From assembly GCA_026710795.1 (NCBI GenBank), contig JAPOQK010000088.1, forward strand, positions 1-64,000: a stretch of DNA of 64,000 nucleotides. The letters are read 5' to 3'. Positions 52,627 to 63,716 of this stretch are shown one piece after another (the stretch's first letter is position 1; the number at the start of each line of letters is the position of its first letter). Below the pieces are notes generated by a model. It searched no databases and was not told where the DNA came from. It worked only from the letters and a program-made list of their open reading frames with translations. A program made the position numbers and the translations under genes. The stretch is from Candidatus Poribacteria bacterium. GTDB lineage: Bacteria > Poribacteria > WGA-4E > WGA-3G.

Positions 52627-54000
52627 CTACGCTCTCCGTGCTGCAAACATATCTTCTACGACTGGTATCGCTTCAGGCATGCTGAAGACTATAACGCGGT
52701 CAGCAGGTTGAATGACGGTTTCCCCGTGTGGAATAATAAGGTTATCGCGCCTGAGGATTGCACCAATAAAAGCGTTGTCAGGGAATTTTGTTTTCAATGA
52801 TCCGAGTTCTTTATGTGCAATTTTCGCGTTCACACCTGTGACGATTTCAATGACTTCAGCGTCAATTTCATGCAGTGATGCAACAGAGACAATATTCCCA
52901 CGACGTATTAAACGAAGCAAATTACTTACAACAGTCAAGTGTCTACTAACCGCACCGTCTAAGCGAGGAATACGCGCTAACAATGGAAGATAACGCGGTT
53001 GCTGAATTAAAGCAAGAGCACGTTGTGCCCCGTGCTCCTTAGCGGTCATACATGCCATAATATCGTTTTCATCATCACCTGTTACTGATACAAATCCGTT
53101 CACATTTTCTATTCCTGCCTCTTCTAACAATTGAAATTGGAGAAAATTTCCTTCAAGAACAGTTGTCCGTTTTAGAGATGCCGAGGCAAGTTCTGCCAAT
53201 TTTTCATCCGACTCAATTAGTTTCACATCCGTGCCATTACCTTCAAGGGTACGTGCTAATTCAATACCGATCGCACTCGCACCTACGATTATTACACGAT
53301 CAAGGTGCGTATTGAAAATGATACCAAACAGACGAAACAATTGTTCTATAGCTAACGCGCTACCAATTACAAATACGTCATCTCCCTGTTTGAGGACATC
53401 ATTTCCTCGTGGAATGATAACGTTTTTCTCCCCACGCCTATTGATCGCTGCAAATCGGATATTAGAGAGAACACCTTTCTTATCCAAATCAGAAAGAGAT
53501 TTTCCGATAAAGGGATTGCCCTGTTTTATTCGAAAGGCAGCAAGTTGTATTCTACCCTCTTCAAAATCAACGACTTCTCGAGCTTCAGGTGTTTTTAAAA
53601 GACGTATGAATTCCTCAACACACAAATGTTCTGGGTTCACAAGGAGATCAATGCCAAAGTCTTGTGGCGTGAGACCGCTTTCCTCAGAAAAGTAGTCTGG
53701 GTTAGAAACACGAGCGATTTTGGTTTCAACATCATTACGTTCTGCAATTTGACATGCAAGCATATTAATCTCATCGCTATTGGTGACAGCGATTATTAAC
53801 CCTGCTTCACTAATTCCTGCATCTTGTAACAAAACAGGTGATGCCCCTGGACCACACAAAGTTTGTAAATCCAACTGTTCGTTTACACGTTGGCAAGCTT
53901 CTTCGGATTCGTCAATTAAGACTACGTCGTTATTGTCTACTGTTAACAATTTAGCAGTATGAAATCCAACTTCACCTGCACCTATGATAATTGCTTTCAT
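52627..54000 (-). CDS. trkA: Trk system NAD-binding regulator TrkA
   Basis: A 457-residue cytosolic protein with two TrkA_N (RCK) domains, each with a Rossmann G-x-G-x-x-G-like site (IIGAGEVGFHTAKLL and IVGASAIGIELARTL), each followed by a TrkA_C domain. This double arrangement is normal for TrkA. It gates TrkH, encoded downstream, in response to nucleotides. It is 43 bases after gcvP. Confidence 0.94.
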   Translation of the reverse strand: MKAIIIGAGEVGFHTAKLLTVDNNDVVLIDESEEACQRVNEQLDLQTLCGPGASPVLLQDAGISEAGLIIAVTNSDEINMLACQIAERNDVETKIARVSNPDYFSEESGLTPQDFGIDLLVNPEHLCVEEFIRLLKTPEAREVVDFEEGRIQLAAFRIKQGNPFIGKSLSDLDKKGVLSNIRFAAINRRGEKNVIIPRGNDVLKQGDDVFVIGSALAIEQLFRLFGIIFNTHLDRVIIVGASAIGIELARTLEGNGTDVKLIESDEKLAELASASLKRTTVLEGNFLQFQLLEEAGIENVNGFVSVTGDDENDIMACMTAKEHGAQRALALIQQPRYLPLLARIPRLDGAVSRHLTVVSNLLRLIRRGNIVSVASLHEIDAEVIEIVTGVNAKIAHKELGSLKTKFPDNAFIGAILRRDNLIIPHGETVIQPADRVIVFSMPEAIPVVEDMFAARRA

Positions 54001-54042
54001 TTTTTTATCTGTTTTTCTTGGTTGTCAGTTTTTATTAAACGG

Positions 54043-56919
54043 TTATTTATATTCTGTCAACGATGGACAACTACACAGTAAGTTTCTGTCCCCATGTACT
54101 TCATTGATTCGTGCCACTGGAGGCCAAAATTTTGTTTCACGGACCCACGGCTTTGGGAATACGGCTTTTTCACGTGAATAAACATGGTTCCAATCAGTTT
54201 GTGTTACGACTTCAACAGTATGCGGCGCATTTTTCAGAAGGTTGTCATCCCTGTCTGCAGTGCCATTTTCAATCTCAGCGATCTCTTCCCGTATAGAGAT
54301 AAGTGCGGCACAGAAACGATCTAATTCTGGTCTGGATTCGCTCTCGGTCGGTTCAATCATCATTGTTCCAAGAACTGGCCAAGAAACTGTAGGCGCGTGA
54401 AAACCGTAATCCATCAAACGTTTAGCGACATCTGTCACATCCACACCAGTAGTTTTCTTGAAGTTGCGTAGATCAATAATACATTCATGTGCCACCAAAC
54501 CCTTTTTTCCTGTATAAAGTACAGGATAATAAGGTTCCAATTGTTTCGCAATATAATTCGCGTTGAGGATGGCAACTTCTGTTGCTGTTTTTAATCCTTC
54601 TGATCCCATCATTGCAATGTAAGCCCAAGAGATAGGTAAAATACCTGGACTTCCCCACGGTGCAGCCGAAACAGGACCGATCCCATCATCTCCTCCGACT
54701 TTGACAATCGGATGGTTGGGTAGAAAATCGATCAGATGTTGTCTGACACCTATTGGTCCCATCCCGGGACCACCACCACCGTGTGGTATACAGAATGTTT
54801 TATGTAAATTGAGATGACATACATCCGCTCCAAGGTCTGCTGGATGACTTAAACCAACAAGCGCATTCAAATTAGCTCCATCCATATACACTTGTCCACC
54901 ATGTTCATGAACTATATTACATATTTCACGAATCTGCTCTTCAAACACACCGTGTGTCGAAGGATAGGTCACCATTGCCGCAGCAAGTGTTTCTTGATGT
55001 GCATCTGCTTTTTCTTTGAGATCAGTGAGATCAATATTACCTTCAGAGTCACATTCAACAGCGACGACTTTCATACCTGCCATGACAGCACTGGCGGGAT
55101 TCGTACCATGGGCTGATGTCGGAATTAAACAAACATTACGATGTGCTTCGTTACGAGTGTGGTGATATTTTCTAATGACTAACAACCCCGCATATTCTCC
55201 CTGTGAGCCAGCATTCGGTTGAAGCGAAATAGCACTATAACCGGTAATCTCGGCTAACCACGACTCCAACTGTTCAAATAAGATACGGTACCCTCGCGCT
55301 TGTCCACTTGGAACAAATGGGTGTAATCCACCGAATTCTTGCCATGTAACTGGTACCATTTCCGTTGTAGCATTGAGTTTCATCGTACAAGAACCAAGTG
55401 GTATCATCGCATTTACAAGAGACAAATCTTTGCTTTGGAGCCTATTGATATACCGAAGCATCTCTGTTTCAGAGTGATAACTATTAAAGACGGGGTGTGT
55501 AAGGAATACAGATTTTCGCTGTAATTCTACAGGTATTTTTGCTGTTTTAGTATTAGGATTACCTTTCGTATTTTCATTAAATAGTTGTATTATGTCTTCA
55601 ACATCGGAAGAGGTAGTAGTTTCATCAAGTGATATACCGATATGTGTTGTATCAATAACGCGGAGATTAATCTGTTTTTTCTCTGCAGAGGTAATCAAAT
55701 GTTCCACTTCGTCTGACGGAATAACAACCGACAAGGTATCAAAACAGGGTGCGTCCCCTGTATCATAACCAAGACTTTCAAGTTCTTCGCGTAGTACGCA
55801 GGTCTGTGTATGGACATGCTCTGCAATCCGTTTCAGTCCTTTAGGACCATGATATACTGCATACATCCCTGCCATTATGGCAAGAAGCACTTGTGCAGTA
55901 CAGATATTGCTCGTAGCTTTTTCACGACGAATGTGTTGTTCACGTGTTTGGAGTGCTAATCGTATTGCAGGTTCACCGTAAGCGTCGTGAGAGACACCGG
56001 CAATCCGTCCAGGAATACTACGTTTGAGTTCATCAATCGTGGAGAGAAAAGCGGCGTGAGGTCCACCATAACCGAGTGGCACACCAAACCTCTGAGAGTT
56101 ACCGATGGCTATATCCGCACCAAATTCTCCAGGCGGTTTCAATAACGTTAGTGCCAGTAGGTCTGTTGCGGTGACGAATAATCCACCTGCCCCATGCACC
56201 TGTTCAGCAAAATGATGGTAATCGTAAATCTTACCATCTGTGGCAGGATATTGGACGATTGCACCTAATATCGGCACGTCAAAAATAACATCGCGATGGT
56301 CACCGATTCGCAACTCAATGCCGAGAGGTTCTGCACGGGTTTGGAGAACTGCGATTGTTTGTGGATGGCAGGTTTCTGAGACAAAAAAGATACGGCTGAT
56401 CTCCTCAGGCACATTTGCATAACACATTCCCATTGCTTCAGCTGCTGCCGTTGCCTCATCAAGAAGGGAGGCATTTGCAACAGGTAATCCTGTTAAATCA
56501 ATAATCATTGTTTGGAAATTAAGCAATGCCTCTAACCGACCTTGTGAAATCTCAGCTTGATAGGGAGTGTATTGGGTATACCAACCAGGGTTTTCAAGGA
56601 TGTTTCTTTGAATGACGGGTGGAACGAAACAGTTATAATATCCCATGCCGATATAAGAACGGTAGACTTTGTTTTGAGAAGCAAGTTTCTTTATGGCATC
56701 AAGTGCCTCGTATTCTGAGAGACCTTGTGAGGATGTGTTTTCCCCGCCAAAATCTAAACTGAGAGGCGATGATAGACGAATATCTGCTGGCACAACATCT
56801 TCAATGAAATCTGCCATTGAAGTATAACCGAGTGTTTCCAACATTTGCTTAATGTCTTCAGGACGAGGACCAATATGCCGATCAGCAAAGGAGTAAATTT
56901 GGTTATCTTTATCAGACAT
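54043..56919 (-). CDS. gcvP: Glycine dehydrogenase (decarboxylating), P-protein
   Basis: A 958-residue single-chain P-protein. The N-terminal half has [17 protein letters not shown] and [20 protein letters not shown]; the C-terminal half carries the PLP lysine in [19 protein letters not shown]. It decarboxylates glycine and passes the aminomethyl group to GcvH. The start at 56919 (MSDKDNQ) overlaps the gcvH stop by eight bases; an upstream in-frame ATG lies inside gcvH. The order T-H-P is standard. Confidence 0.96.
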   Translation of the reverse strand: MSDKDNQIYSFADRHIGPRPEDIKQMLETLGYTSMADFIEDVVPADIRLSSPLSLDFGGENTSSQGLSEYEALDAIKKLASQNKVYRSYIGMGYYNCFVPPVIQRNILENPGWYTQYTPYQAEISQGRLEALLNFQTMIIDLTGLPVANASLLDEATAAAEAMGMCYANVPEEISRIFFVSETCHPQTIAVLQTRAEPLGIELRIGDHRDVIFDVPILGAIVQYPATDGKIYDYHHFAEQVHGAGGLFVTATDLLALTLLKPPGEFGADIAIGNSQRFGVPLGYGGPHAAFLSTIDELKRSIPGRIAGVSHDAYGEPAIRLALQTREQHIRREKATSNICTAQVLLAIMAGMYAVYHGPKGLKRIAEHVHTQTCVLREELESLGYDTGDAPCFDTLSVVIPSDEVEHLITSAEKKQINLRVIDTTHIGISLDETTTSSDVEDIIQLFNENTKGNPNTKTAKIPVELQRKSVFLTHPVFNSYHSETEMLRYINRLQSKDLSLVNAMIPLGSCTMKLNATTEMVPVTWQEFGGLHPFVPSGQARGYRILFEQLESWLAEITGYSAISLQPNAGSQGEYAGLLVIRKYHHTRNEAHRNVCLIPTSAHGTNPASAVMAGMKVVAVECDSEGNIDLTDLKEKADAHQETLAAAMVTYPSTHGVFEEQIREICNIVHEHGGQVYMDGANLNALVGLSHPADLGADVCHLNLHKTFCIPHGGGGPGMGPIGVRQHLIDFLPNHPIVKVGGDDGIGPVSAAPWGSPGILPISWAYIAMMGSEGLKTATEVAILNANYIAKQLEPYYPVLYTGKKGLVAHECIIDLRNFKKTTGVDVTDVAKRLMDYGFHAPTVSWPVLGTMMIEPTESESRPELDRFCAALISIREEIAEIENGTADRDDNLLKNAPHTVEVVTQTDWNHVYSREKAVFPKPWVRETKFWPPVARINEVHGDRNLLCSCPSLTEYK

Positions 56920-57298
56920 GCTCCGCCTCAATATATGCTTGATAACTATCCGCATCAAACAACGAGTCAAGTTCACTCGGATCCGTCATCCTGATTTTGA
57001 GAAACCACCCATCTTCATAAGGTGATTCATTCACCTGCTCAGGTGCATCAAGAAGAGTCTCGTTTACCTCAATTACTTCACCACTAACAGGTGAATATAG
57101 GTCGAATGCTGCTTTGACAGATTCTATTACACCTAATTCTGTTTTATGTGTTAATTCCGTACCTACATCTGGCAACTCAACGAAGACAATATCTTGAATC
57201 TCGGATTGGGCATAATCTGTGATGCCAATGGTGGCAATATCATCTTCTTGCCTAACCCATTCATGGCTTTCCATGTATCTTAAATTTTCTGGAATCAT
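56912..57298 (-). CDS. gcvH: Glycine cleavage system H protein
   Basis: A 128-residue lipoyl protein. The attachment lysine is in [19 protein letters not shown] near residue 61. It shuttles the aminomethyl and reducing groups among P, T and L proteins. Length and ends are typical. It lies 59 bases after gcvT. Confidence 0.96.
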   Translation of the reverse strand: MIPENLRYMESHEWVRQEDDIATIGITDYAQSEIQDIVFVELPDVGTELTHKTELGVIESVKAAFDLYSPVSGEVIEVNETLLDAPEQVNESPYEDGWFLKIRMTDPSELDSLFDADSYQAYIEAEHV

Positions 57299-57357
57299 AT
57301 ATAAATCTCAACGTGAATAAATTACAATATATTATAGTTCGAAGATTTCTTCTATCT

Positions 57358-58431
57358 CTAAATAAAAGGAACCTTCACGATTTTCGCAGGGTGCAGTTTT
57401 CCTCGAATGTCAATTTCGATTGTTTTCTTCGTATTTTTAGATATGGACGCAAAACCGATATTACATTTCAGACTCGGAGATGGTGCACCACTCGTCACTT
57501 TACCGATACGGTTACCTTTTTGATAGACTTCATATCCACACCGTGCTACAGCACGGTCAAGCATCTGAAAACCTACTAACTTTCGTTTCAAATCACCTTT
57601 TTCTTTTTGTGCAAAGAGAACATCTTTACCGATAAAATCACCCTTATCCAACTTGACAAACCGACTAAGACCGGCTTCAAAAGGTGTAGCATTCTCATCC
57701 ATATCCATTCCATATAACCGTAATCCAGCCTCCAGTCTCAAGGTGTCGCGCGCACCAAGTCCTACCGGTAATCCTTCTGCCTCCATCACAGCAGGAAACA
57801 GAGAATTCCACAATTCTTCCGAGTTGTTTGCATGAACATATAACTCAAATCCGATTTCACCGGTATATCCGGTTCGTGAAATCGCAGTAGGTATTCCTGC
57901 TACCTTGCCGACAACAAACCGAAAAAACGATATTTCAGAAACATCAAATTCTGGAACAAATGGATTCAGTATATCTATTGATTGTGGACCTTGAAGTGCG
58001 ATCAACGTTGTATTATTACTGTCGTCAGTTATTTCTGTGCCTGTGTCATTTTGTTTCTTTATCCACGCCAGATCTTTTTCAATGTTGGCAGCATTGACAA
58101 CCAACGTATAATCACTATCAGCATGCCGATAGACCAGAATGTCATCAACTATTCCACCGGTTTCATTACATAAAAGCGTATACAGAACCTGTCCATCAGT
58201 TAAACGACTGACATCATTTGTGCAGAGTTTTTGCACCAATTCATTCGCACCTTGTCCACAAACGTCTATTTCTCCCATGTGCGATAAGTCAAACAAGCCA
58301 GCAGTTGCACGAACTGCAAGATGTTCTTTAACAATACTGCTATATTGCAGTGGCATCTCCCACCCACCGAATTCAGTGAATTTAGCATTGAGTGATTTAT
58401 GAATTTCGTATAGTTGTGTTCTTTTCATCAT
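57358..58431 (-). CDS. gcvT: Glycine cleavage system T protein
   Basis: A 357-residue aminomethyltransferase with LFDLSHMGEIDVCG, RTGYTGEIGFELYV and the GLGARDTLRLEAGLRLYG motif. It transfers the one-carbon group to tetrahydrofolate. Its ATG overlaps the preceding stop codon, so it is translated with the amidohydrolase-like gene. Confidence 0.95.
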   Translation of the reverse strand: MMKRTQLYEIHKSLNAKFTEFGGWEMPLQYSSIVKEHLAVRATAGLFDLSHMGEIDVCGQGANELVQKLCTNDVSRLTDGQVLYTLLCNETGGIVDDILVYRHADSDYTLVVNAANIEKDLAWIKKQNDTGTEITDDSNNTTLIALQGPQSIDILNPFVPEFDVSEISFFRFVVGKVAGIPTAISRTGYTGEIGFELYVHANNSEELWNSLFPAVMEAEGLPVGLGARDTLRLEAGLRLYGMDMDENATPFEAGLSRFVKLDKGDFIGKDVLFAQKEKGDLKRKLVGFQMLDRAVARCGYEVYQKGNRIGKVTSGAPSPSLKCNIGFASISKNTKKTIEIDIRGKLHPAKIVKVPFI

Positions 58432-59183
58432 TCTAATCCATAGATGCGTGCAAGATTATCACCAAAAATCAACGCTTCCGCATCATCACCGAGTTCCAAA
58501 CGTCTTAAAGCATTGATAACCTGTATCGGTCTATATTCCGGTAGATTAGAACCAAAGACTATCTGTTCCGGTCCGAGGGTATCAACTGCTGTCTTTACCT
58601 CCGTAGGTACAACCGTGTCAGGATCATCTCCCCAACGACGATGAAAACGTAAAATAGTTGTTCCAAGAAAGACGTTCCTGTTCGCTTTTGCTACAGAGAT
58701 TGCATCATCTAAATCATCTGGAAACCCCATGTGGTCCATAATAATAGGTGTTTCTGGCACCCAACTTGCTACGATCCCAATGCGATTCGGGTGGCAGTTA
58801 TTCGGTCCAGAATGAATTGAGATAATCAATCCCAAGTCACGCGCAGCCTCAACGACAGGACGGACGATTGGATCATCAACATTGTAATTGTGAATCGCTG
58901 GCATCAGTTTAATTCCGCGCATTCCCCATTCCTCCGCCGTAAATTTGACTTGCGGTATCGGGTCAGGTTCAGTCGGATGCACAAGAGCACATCCAAGCGC
59001 ACGCTGGTTACCCTCAATAACATCAGCAAGTTCGGCGTTACGAGGATTCGGTTGAGGAGTCGGCATGATGACCGCAACATCCATAGATGCCTCATCTTCT
59101 AATACAAGCAGTGCGTTCAGATCCAACTTACCAGATTCGTCTCGAAATTCATCATTGAGATATGCTTCAAAATCTCCACGCAT
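58428..59183 (-). CDS. Amidohydrolase-2-like protein, N-terminal HxH absent
   Basis: A 251-residue TIM-barrel protein. Features of Amidohydro_2 are present: GIKLMPAIHNYNVDD, LIISIHSGPNNCHPNRIG, IMDHMGFPDD and a late FGSNLPEY where the family normally has an Asp. The first barrel strand with its H-x-H metal site is missing; GGAGG lies just before the ATG, so the short start seems real. It may therefore bind metal in a different way or be non-catalytic. It leads the gcvT-gcvH-gcvP operon. Confidence 0.72.
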   Translation of the reverse strand: MRGDFEAYLNDEFRDESGKLDLNALLVLEDEASMDVAVIMPTPQPNPRNAELADVIEGNQRALGCALVHPTEPDPIPQVKFTAEEWGMRGIKLMPAIHNYNVDDPIVRPVVEAARDLGLIISIHSGPNNCHPNRIGIVASWVPETPIIMDHMGFPDDLDDAISVAKANRNVFLGTTILRFHRRWGDDPDTVVPTEVKTAVDTLGPEQIVFGSNLPEYRPIQVINALRRLELGDDAEALIFGDNLARIYGLE

Positions 59184-59284
59184 AAGATACCTCCTATGAT
59201 TAACACCCTAAATACTGCTACTTCTCATTCATTTATGTGCGGACACCAGTCAGTAATGTAAGGGCAGAAATGTAAATCTCAATC

Positions 59285-60337
59285 CTACGGTTCAGAATAT
59301 TGCTCGTTAATTTGAATTGCCCCATTTTCAGTATCAGTTACAAAATGCAAATTTTCTCCCTTCAATGTATCACGATACATTGAATATGCTGATTGGGCTG
59401 TAGAAACATCAGGGAAACGGATAACAAAGATGTTATAAGGGTGTGTGGGATTGTTAGAGCGAATGTTGTATTGGGCGGAAATTCCTACAGTGTCATCTGT
59501 CAATTGTGGAAAGGGATTAGGTAAAGATTTATTTACCTGTCGTAATGCCCAATTTGTCTTAAAATACTTTTCACTTCCACGGATGTACTGATTAGGTAGA
59601 ATTTCAAGAAACGGTATTTTTTGCGGAGGATCCAGTATCCGCTTAGCAGTCGCTTCTGCAAGTGCCACCATTGCCTTACGAATACCAGTCGCGATCGCAT
59701 ATCCCTCTATCTGTATGAAGTACTTCCCTTTCCAGAACCAGAGGTATTTCCCTGATATGATTGCTTTACAGCCGACCCATTCAAATTTCGGTTGTGGATA
59801 ACTGTAGACGCTAAAAATGCCGAATGCGTTTTCAGGTGTTCCCATATCAAATATCTCAAGTAAGATATACGGGATCGATTCAAATTTTGAACTCTGATAT
59901 TCCACTTCTGTTTTTCTTTTAAATCCGTAATTGTAGTAAATATCACGGTCATCTTCTGAGAGCAAAATTCGATCTTTGTAAAGCGTTTCGGGGGTGTAAG
60001 TTGTAGGTTTCTGAGCACGCACCCAATCTGTTATTTCCCCATCTTGCGGTAAAAGTGTTTCTGGTGCTGCAGTTGTCAAGGTAGGAAGCATTTTATATAC
60101 CACTTCCTCTTTTCCATTTTCCTTAATCTGTGCTGTAACCTTGTCCTGAACATTAGCAGAAATAGCAGATAATGCTTCATTTGCACTTTTCGTTGTCGGT
60201 GCTTTCCAAACACCGAAAATATACACATTTTCTTGATTTACCAATGTAAAATTGCCACGTTCTTCCTGACAAGACAGAAGAAACATAATCAATATAGAAC
60301 AAATACAGATTACGCCGGTGTGTTTCATCTTTACCAC
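59285..60337 (-). CDS. DUF6599-like lipoprotein
   Basis: A 350-residue protein with a lipobox (MFLLSCQEE), so it is probably a lipid-anchored envelope protein. The middle segment (YKDRILLSEDDRDIYYNYGF ... ILLEIFDMGTPENAFGIFSVYS ... WFWKGKYFIQIEG) matches the DUF6599 pattern. No catalytic motif is apparent. It is last in a likely operon with lptE-like, small membrane protein and pnp genes. Function unknown. Confidence 0.75.
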   Translation of the reverse strand: MVKMKHTGVICICSILIMFLLSCQEERGNFTLVNQENVYIFGVWKAPTTKSANEALSAISANVQDKVTAQIKENGKEEVVYKMLPTLTTAAPETLLPQDGEITDWVRAQKPTTYTPETLYKDRILLSEDDRDIYYNYGFKRKTEVEYQSSKFESIPYILLEIFDMGTPENAFGIFSVYSYPQPKFEWVGCKAIISGKYLWFWKGKYFIQIEGYAIATGIRKAMVALAEATAKRILDPPQKIPFLEILPNQYIRGSEKYFKTNWALRQVNKSLPNPFPQLTDDTVGISAQYNIRSNNPTHPYNIFVIRFPDVSTAQSAYSMYRDTLKGENLHFVTDTENGAIQINEQYSEP

Positions 60338-60954
60338 TGTTCTGCAAGTTGATTGTAAAGATCCTCAATGAGTTCATCTATTATCAAATTTTTTGCTTGA
60401 TCGACTGTTTCAGGAGGTTCTCCTCGGTTATCTACTACATAGAAGTCATGAATCTGCACATGGTTATCTCTTCTTTCTATGAGATTGTTCCTCACCTTAT
60501 CAAGAAATTGATATTCAACTTGTAGACTCATCCGTAACATTTCAACATTACCACTTGGACCAAACCCGTGTTCTTTTATATGGTAATCATTAATCTTTAT
60601 TGTCAATTCACAATCATTACCGTCGTTCCATTTACGATTGAAATGTCGGGTTAATTTCTCATGGATAACCTCGTCAAAAGGGCGTTGTGAAACGTCATCG
60701 TAAGCAAAATCTGCATCCTGAATTTCAATAGGTGGAATGTTAATAGTCTTGATATGTTCAAGATACGATGAGGTAGAAACATAACCACATCCGACGAAAA
60801 CACTGAAAAATACTACAAAACTAAAACACAACAATGACAGAATAGCAAAGTTGTGATAAGAAAGGCTACATTTACCCTTATTCCAGTATAGTAGTCGAAG
60901 GATTGGACGAGGATGAAAAGAATGTCTATTATTGTGTTTCCATTTGGTACGCAT
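60331..60954 (-). CDS. LptE-like outer-membrane lipoprotein
   Basis: A 207-residue lipoprotein. The lipobox Cys is in VFVGCGYVSTSSYLEHIKTI. The phrase CGYV ... LEHIKTINIPPIE, followed by FDEVIHEKLTRHF, fits LptE, which works with LptD in placing lipopolysaccharide in the outer membrane. Its N-terminal cytoplasmic stretch before the hydrophobic segment is unusually long (about 35 residues), and a later start is possible. It overlaps its downstream neighbour by seven bases. Confidence 0.72.
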   Translation of the reverse strand: MRTKWKHNNRHSFHPRPILRLLYWNKGKCSLSYHNFAILSLLCFSFVVFFSVFVGCGYVSTSSYLEHIKTINIPPIEIQDADFAYDDVSQRPFDEVIHEKLTRHFNRKWNDGNDCELTIKINDYHIKEHGFGPSGNVEMLRMSLQVEYQFLDKVRNNLIERRDNHVQIHDFYVVDNRGEPPETVDQAKNLIIDELIEDLYNQLAEQW

Positions 60955-61222
60955 ACAAATTTCCTTTTAATGTAAATTGAAACAAATTGAAAGGATTGTA
61001 ATGATTAATTTGTGGACGTTCAGGTTCTTTTTCTTTACCAAAACGTAAGACACGAACAAAATCTACAATCTCGTTTTTTACGGAAGGAATTGAGAGTACA
61101 ACAAATGCAACGATTAGTACAATTAATATGAACGCCAATAGATTGGTCATCCATTTCTGGGCGAGCAAATCCCCTTTCGCTTGCTGGATCTGTCGCTTTA
61201 CACGGGGGTTACGAGTTCTCAT
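60929..61222 (-). CDS. Small single-helix membrane protein
   Basis: A 97-residue protein, basic at the N-terminus (MRTRNPRVKRQIQQAKG), with one hydrophobic helix near residues 27-46 (NLLAFILIVLIVAFVVLSI) and a polar C-terminal half. It overlaps the lptE-like gene by 26 bases. I recognise no family. It may be an envelope assembly factor because of its position. Confidence 0.55.
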   Translation of the reverse strand: MRTRNPRVKRQIQQAKGDLLAQKWMTNLLAFILIVLIVAFVVLSIPSVKNEIVDFVRVLRFGKEKEPERPQINHYNPFNLFQFTLKGNLYAYQMETQ

Positions 61223-61295
61223 AGGCTCACCTATTGTGTAAAATGGAGAATATTTTACATATTGTAATTGAAAGGAACGAGATATTTTTCAGTGA

Positions 61296-61326
61296 TACGC
61301 GGAATGCAATAAGCACATTCCGCGTA
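61296..61326 (-). terminator. Hairpin downstream of pnp
   Basis: TACGCGGAATG (61296-61306) pairs perfectly with CATTCCGCGTA (61316-61326) around a nine-base loop, 46 bases after the pnp stop. No proper U-run follows, so it may instead be an RNA-processing or stability element. Confidence 0.45.
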
Positions 61327-61371
61327 GATTTAATAGGAGATTATTAAGGGTTCTTGGTTATGAGTGTTTTC

Positions 61372-63675
61372 TTAAAACCTACCTTTTGGAATACGAGGTG
61401 ACCGACGATTTCTGGAATCACGTGAGTTATCACGATTGTCATATCGGTTGTTACGTCTATCCCTACTGTCACGATTATCACGTGAATCACGGTAAGGACG
61501 ATTCTCACGGTAATTTGACCGATTTTGGTCGCGTGGTTCAGGTGATCCTCCACCCTCATCCGGGTCAGAAGAGGTATCAAGTTCTGCCAGTGGAACGCCT
61601 TTCGCAGCAATCAACGATAAGTCAACTCTACCTTGTTCATCAATCGTTAGAATACGAACAGTTACCTCATCACCCACTTGCATCACATCCTCGGCTCTAC
61701 GGACATAACCGTCTCCCATCTGCGAGATATGGACAAGTCCATCTTTACCGGGGAGAATTTCTACAAACGCACCGAACGATGCTGTCCTGACAACTTTCCC
61801 AGTATACTCTTTGCCGATTTCAGGCATGGCAGTGACTTCGCGGATTTTCTCCTCAGCACGTTTCACATCATCCGCACTGGTTGACGCAATTTCAACTGTG
61901 CCATCATCATCAATGTTTATCGTAGTGTTTGTTTCTTCTTGGATACCTTGCACGGTTTTACCACGAGGACCAATCAGATCTTTAATCTTCTGTGGTGCTA
62001 TTTTCAGAGAGAAAATACGAGGTGCGTAAGGTGACAACTCCGCACGCGGGGTACTCATAACTGCGTTCATTTGCTCTATCACAGCAATACGAGCTTCTCG
62101 CGCCTGATGAATAGCACGACGCATCAGTTCAGGGGTGACACCGTCGATTTTAATATCCATCTGTACCGCAGTAATTCCTTCTGTGGTACCAGCAACCTTA
62201 AAATCCATATCCCCCAGAAAATCCTCAGTTCCGAGCATGTCTGTCAAAATAACCTCACGTTCACCCTCTTTAATCAGACCAACTCCGATACCAGCAACAG
62301 GACGTTTTAACGGAACACCTGCATCCAAAAGTGCTAAGGTCGCACCACAAACGGTTGCCATTGATGACGACGCATTCGACTCCAATATCTCGGATACAAT
62401 ACGAACAGTATAATTAAATTCATCTTTAGTCGGAATAACCGGCTCAAGTGCTTTTTGAGCAAGCGCACCGTGTCCAATTTCTCTACGACCAGGTCCCATC
62501 ATACGTTTGACTTCACCTGTGCTATACGGAGGGAAGTTGTAGTGTAAAAAGAAACCACGACGGATTTCTCCATCCAAACCACGCTGCACATCCTCATCAC
62601 CTGAAGTACCAAGAGTTGTAACACAGAGTGCCTGAGTCTGTCCACGTGTGAAAAGGGCAGAACCGTGGGTCCGAGGTAACAACGCTACTTCTCCAGAAAT
62701 AGAACGAATATCAGTAACTCCGCGTCCATCAACGCGTTTGCCTTCAACAAGGATTGCCTGACGCATCTCCTCTTTTTCTATATCGCTCAAGATTGAACGC
62801 GCCTCTTTTTCCGCACTTAGGTCTATTTCTTCGGGGGTATCCTCTTGGATTTCAGAGAGAATATCTGTTTGAATCTGTTCAAGGTAATCTTCACGGAGCT
62901 GTTTGTCTGCCATACCTATTGATTCACGTATACGAGCAGTGGCAAGGTCTCTAATACGGGTGTTTAATGTATCCTCCACAGCTTTTGATTCATACTCACG
63001 TTTTGTCTGACTACAGACAGCGACAATTCCCTCTTGGAGTTTTATTATTTCTTTTATTTCTTCGTGTGCCGCTATAATTGTGTCAATAACTTCGTCTTCT
63101 GGAGTTTCATGTCCTCCTCCTTCAACTGACATCACGGCTGTTGATGTACCGCTTACAAATAGTTCTATCTCCGAAGCATGTAATTCCTCGTAAGTGGGAT
63201 TGACAATCAATTTTCCATCTATCTTTCCCATGGTAACTGCCGCAACAGGTCCATTAAACGGTATATCAGATACTGACAGCGCAGCAGATGTACCGATTAA
63301 CGCAGGAACATCTGCAGGATGAATACCATCTGATGACAAGACAGTACATAAAACCTGTACTTCAGCCTTAAATTCTTTCGGGAATAATGGACGTATACAG
63401 TGGTCAATCAAACGAGCTACGAGCTGCTCTGACGAACCAGGACGGGGTTCACGCCTACCATACACAGTTGGGATACGACCACCAGCATACGATCTTTCTC
63501 TGTAATCTACAGTCAAAGGGAAAAAATCTAAATCATTCTCTCTATAATCTGCTACCACAGTCACTAAGACAACTGTTCCACCATATTGCACCCAAACGGC
63601 ACCATCTGCCTGTTTAGCAACTTTCCCCAATTCTATTGATAAATTTTCGCTTCCGAGTTGCATTTCTACTTTCAC
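61372..63675 (-). CDS. pnp: Polynucleotide phosphorylase
   Basis: A 767-residue 3'-5' exoribonuclease using phosphate. It has two RNase PH domains (about 1-220 and 310-545, with GVPLKRPVAGIGVGLI and DFLGDMDFKVAGT), a KH domain (about 555-615, IGPRGKTVQGIQEET) and an S1 domain (about 620-690). The last 65 residues are an R/D/N-rich, low-complexity tail longer than in most homologs. The start is GTG with GAGGAGG seven bases upstream. It follows rpsO, the usual order. Confidence 0.96.
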   Translation of the reverse strand: MKVEMQLGSENLSIELGKVAKQADGAVWVQYGGTVVLVTVVADYRENDLDFFPLTVDYRERSYAGGRIPTVYGRREPRPGSSEQLVARLIDHCIRPLFPKEFKAEVQVLCTVLSSDGIHPADVPALIGTSAALSVSDIPFNGPVAAVTMGKIDGKLIVNPTYEELHASEIELFVSGTSTAVMSVEGGGHETPEDEVIDTIIAAHEEIKEIIKLQEGIVAVCSQTKREYESKAVEDTLNTRIRDLATARIRESIGMADKQLREDYLEQIQTDILSEIQEDTPEEIDLSAEKEARSILSDIEKEEMRQAILVEGKRVDGRGVTDIRSISGEVALLPRTHGSALFTRGQTQALCVTTLGTSGDEDVQRGLDGEIRRGFFLHYNFPPYSTGEVKRMMGPGRREIGHGALAQKALEPVIPTKDEFNYTVRIVSEILESNASSSMATVCGATLALLDAGVPLKRPVAGIGVGLIKEGEREVILTDMLGTEDFLGDMDFKVAGTTEGITAVQMDIKIDGVTPELMRRAIHQAREARIAVIEQMNAVMSTPRAELSPYAPRIFSLKIAPQKIKDLIGPRGKTVQGIQEETNTTINIDDDGTVEIASTSADDVKRAEEKIREVTAMPEIGKEYTGKVVRTASFGAFVEILPGKDGLVHISQMGDGYVRRAEDVMQVGDEVTVRILTIDEQGRVDLSLIAAKGVPLAELDTSSDPDEGGGSPEPRDQNRSNYRENRPYRDSRDNRDSRDRRNNRYDNRDNSRDSRNRRSPRIPKGRF

Positions 63676-63716
63676 TCAATTTCCTCCTCATACACAAAAT
63701 GCTTACGGTGGTATAT

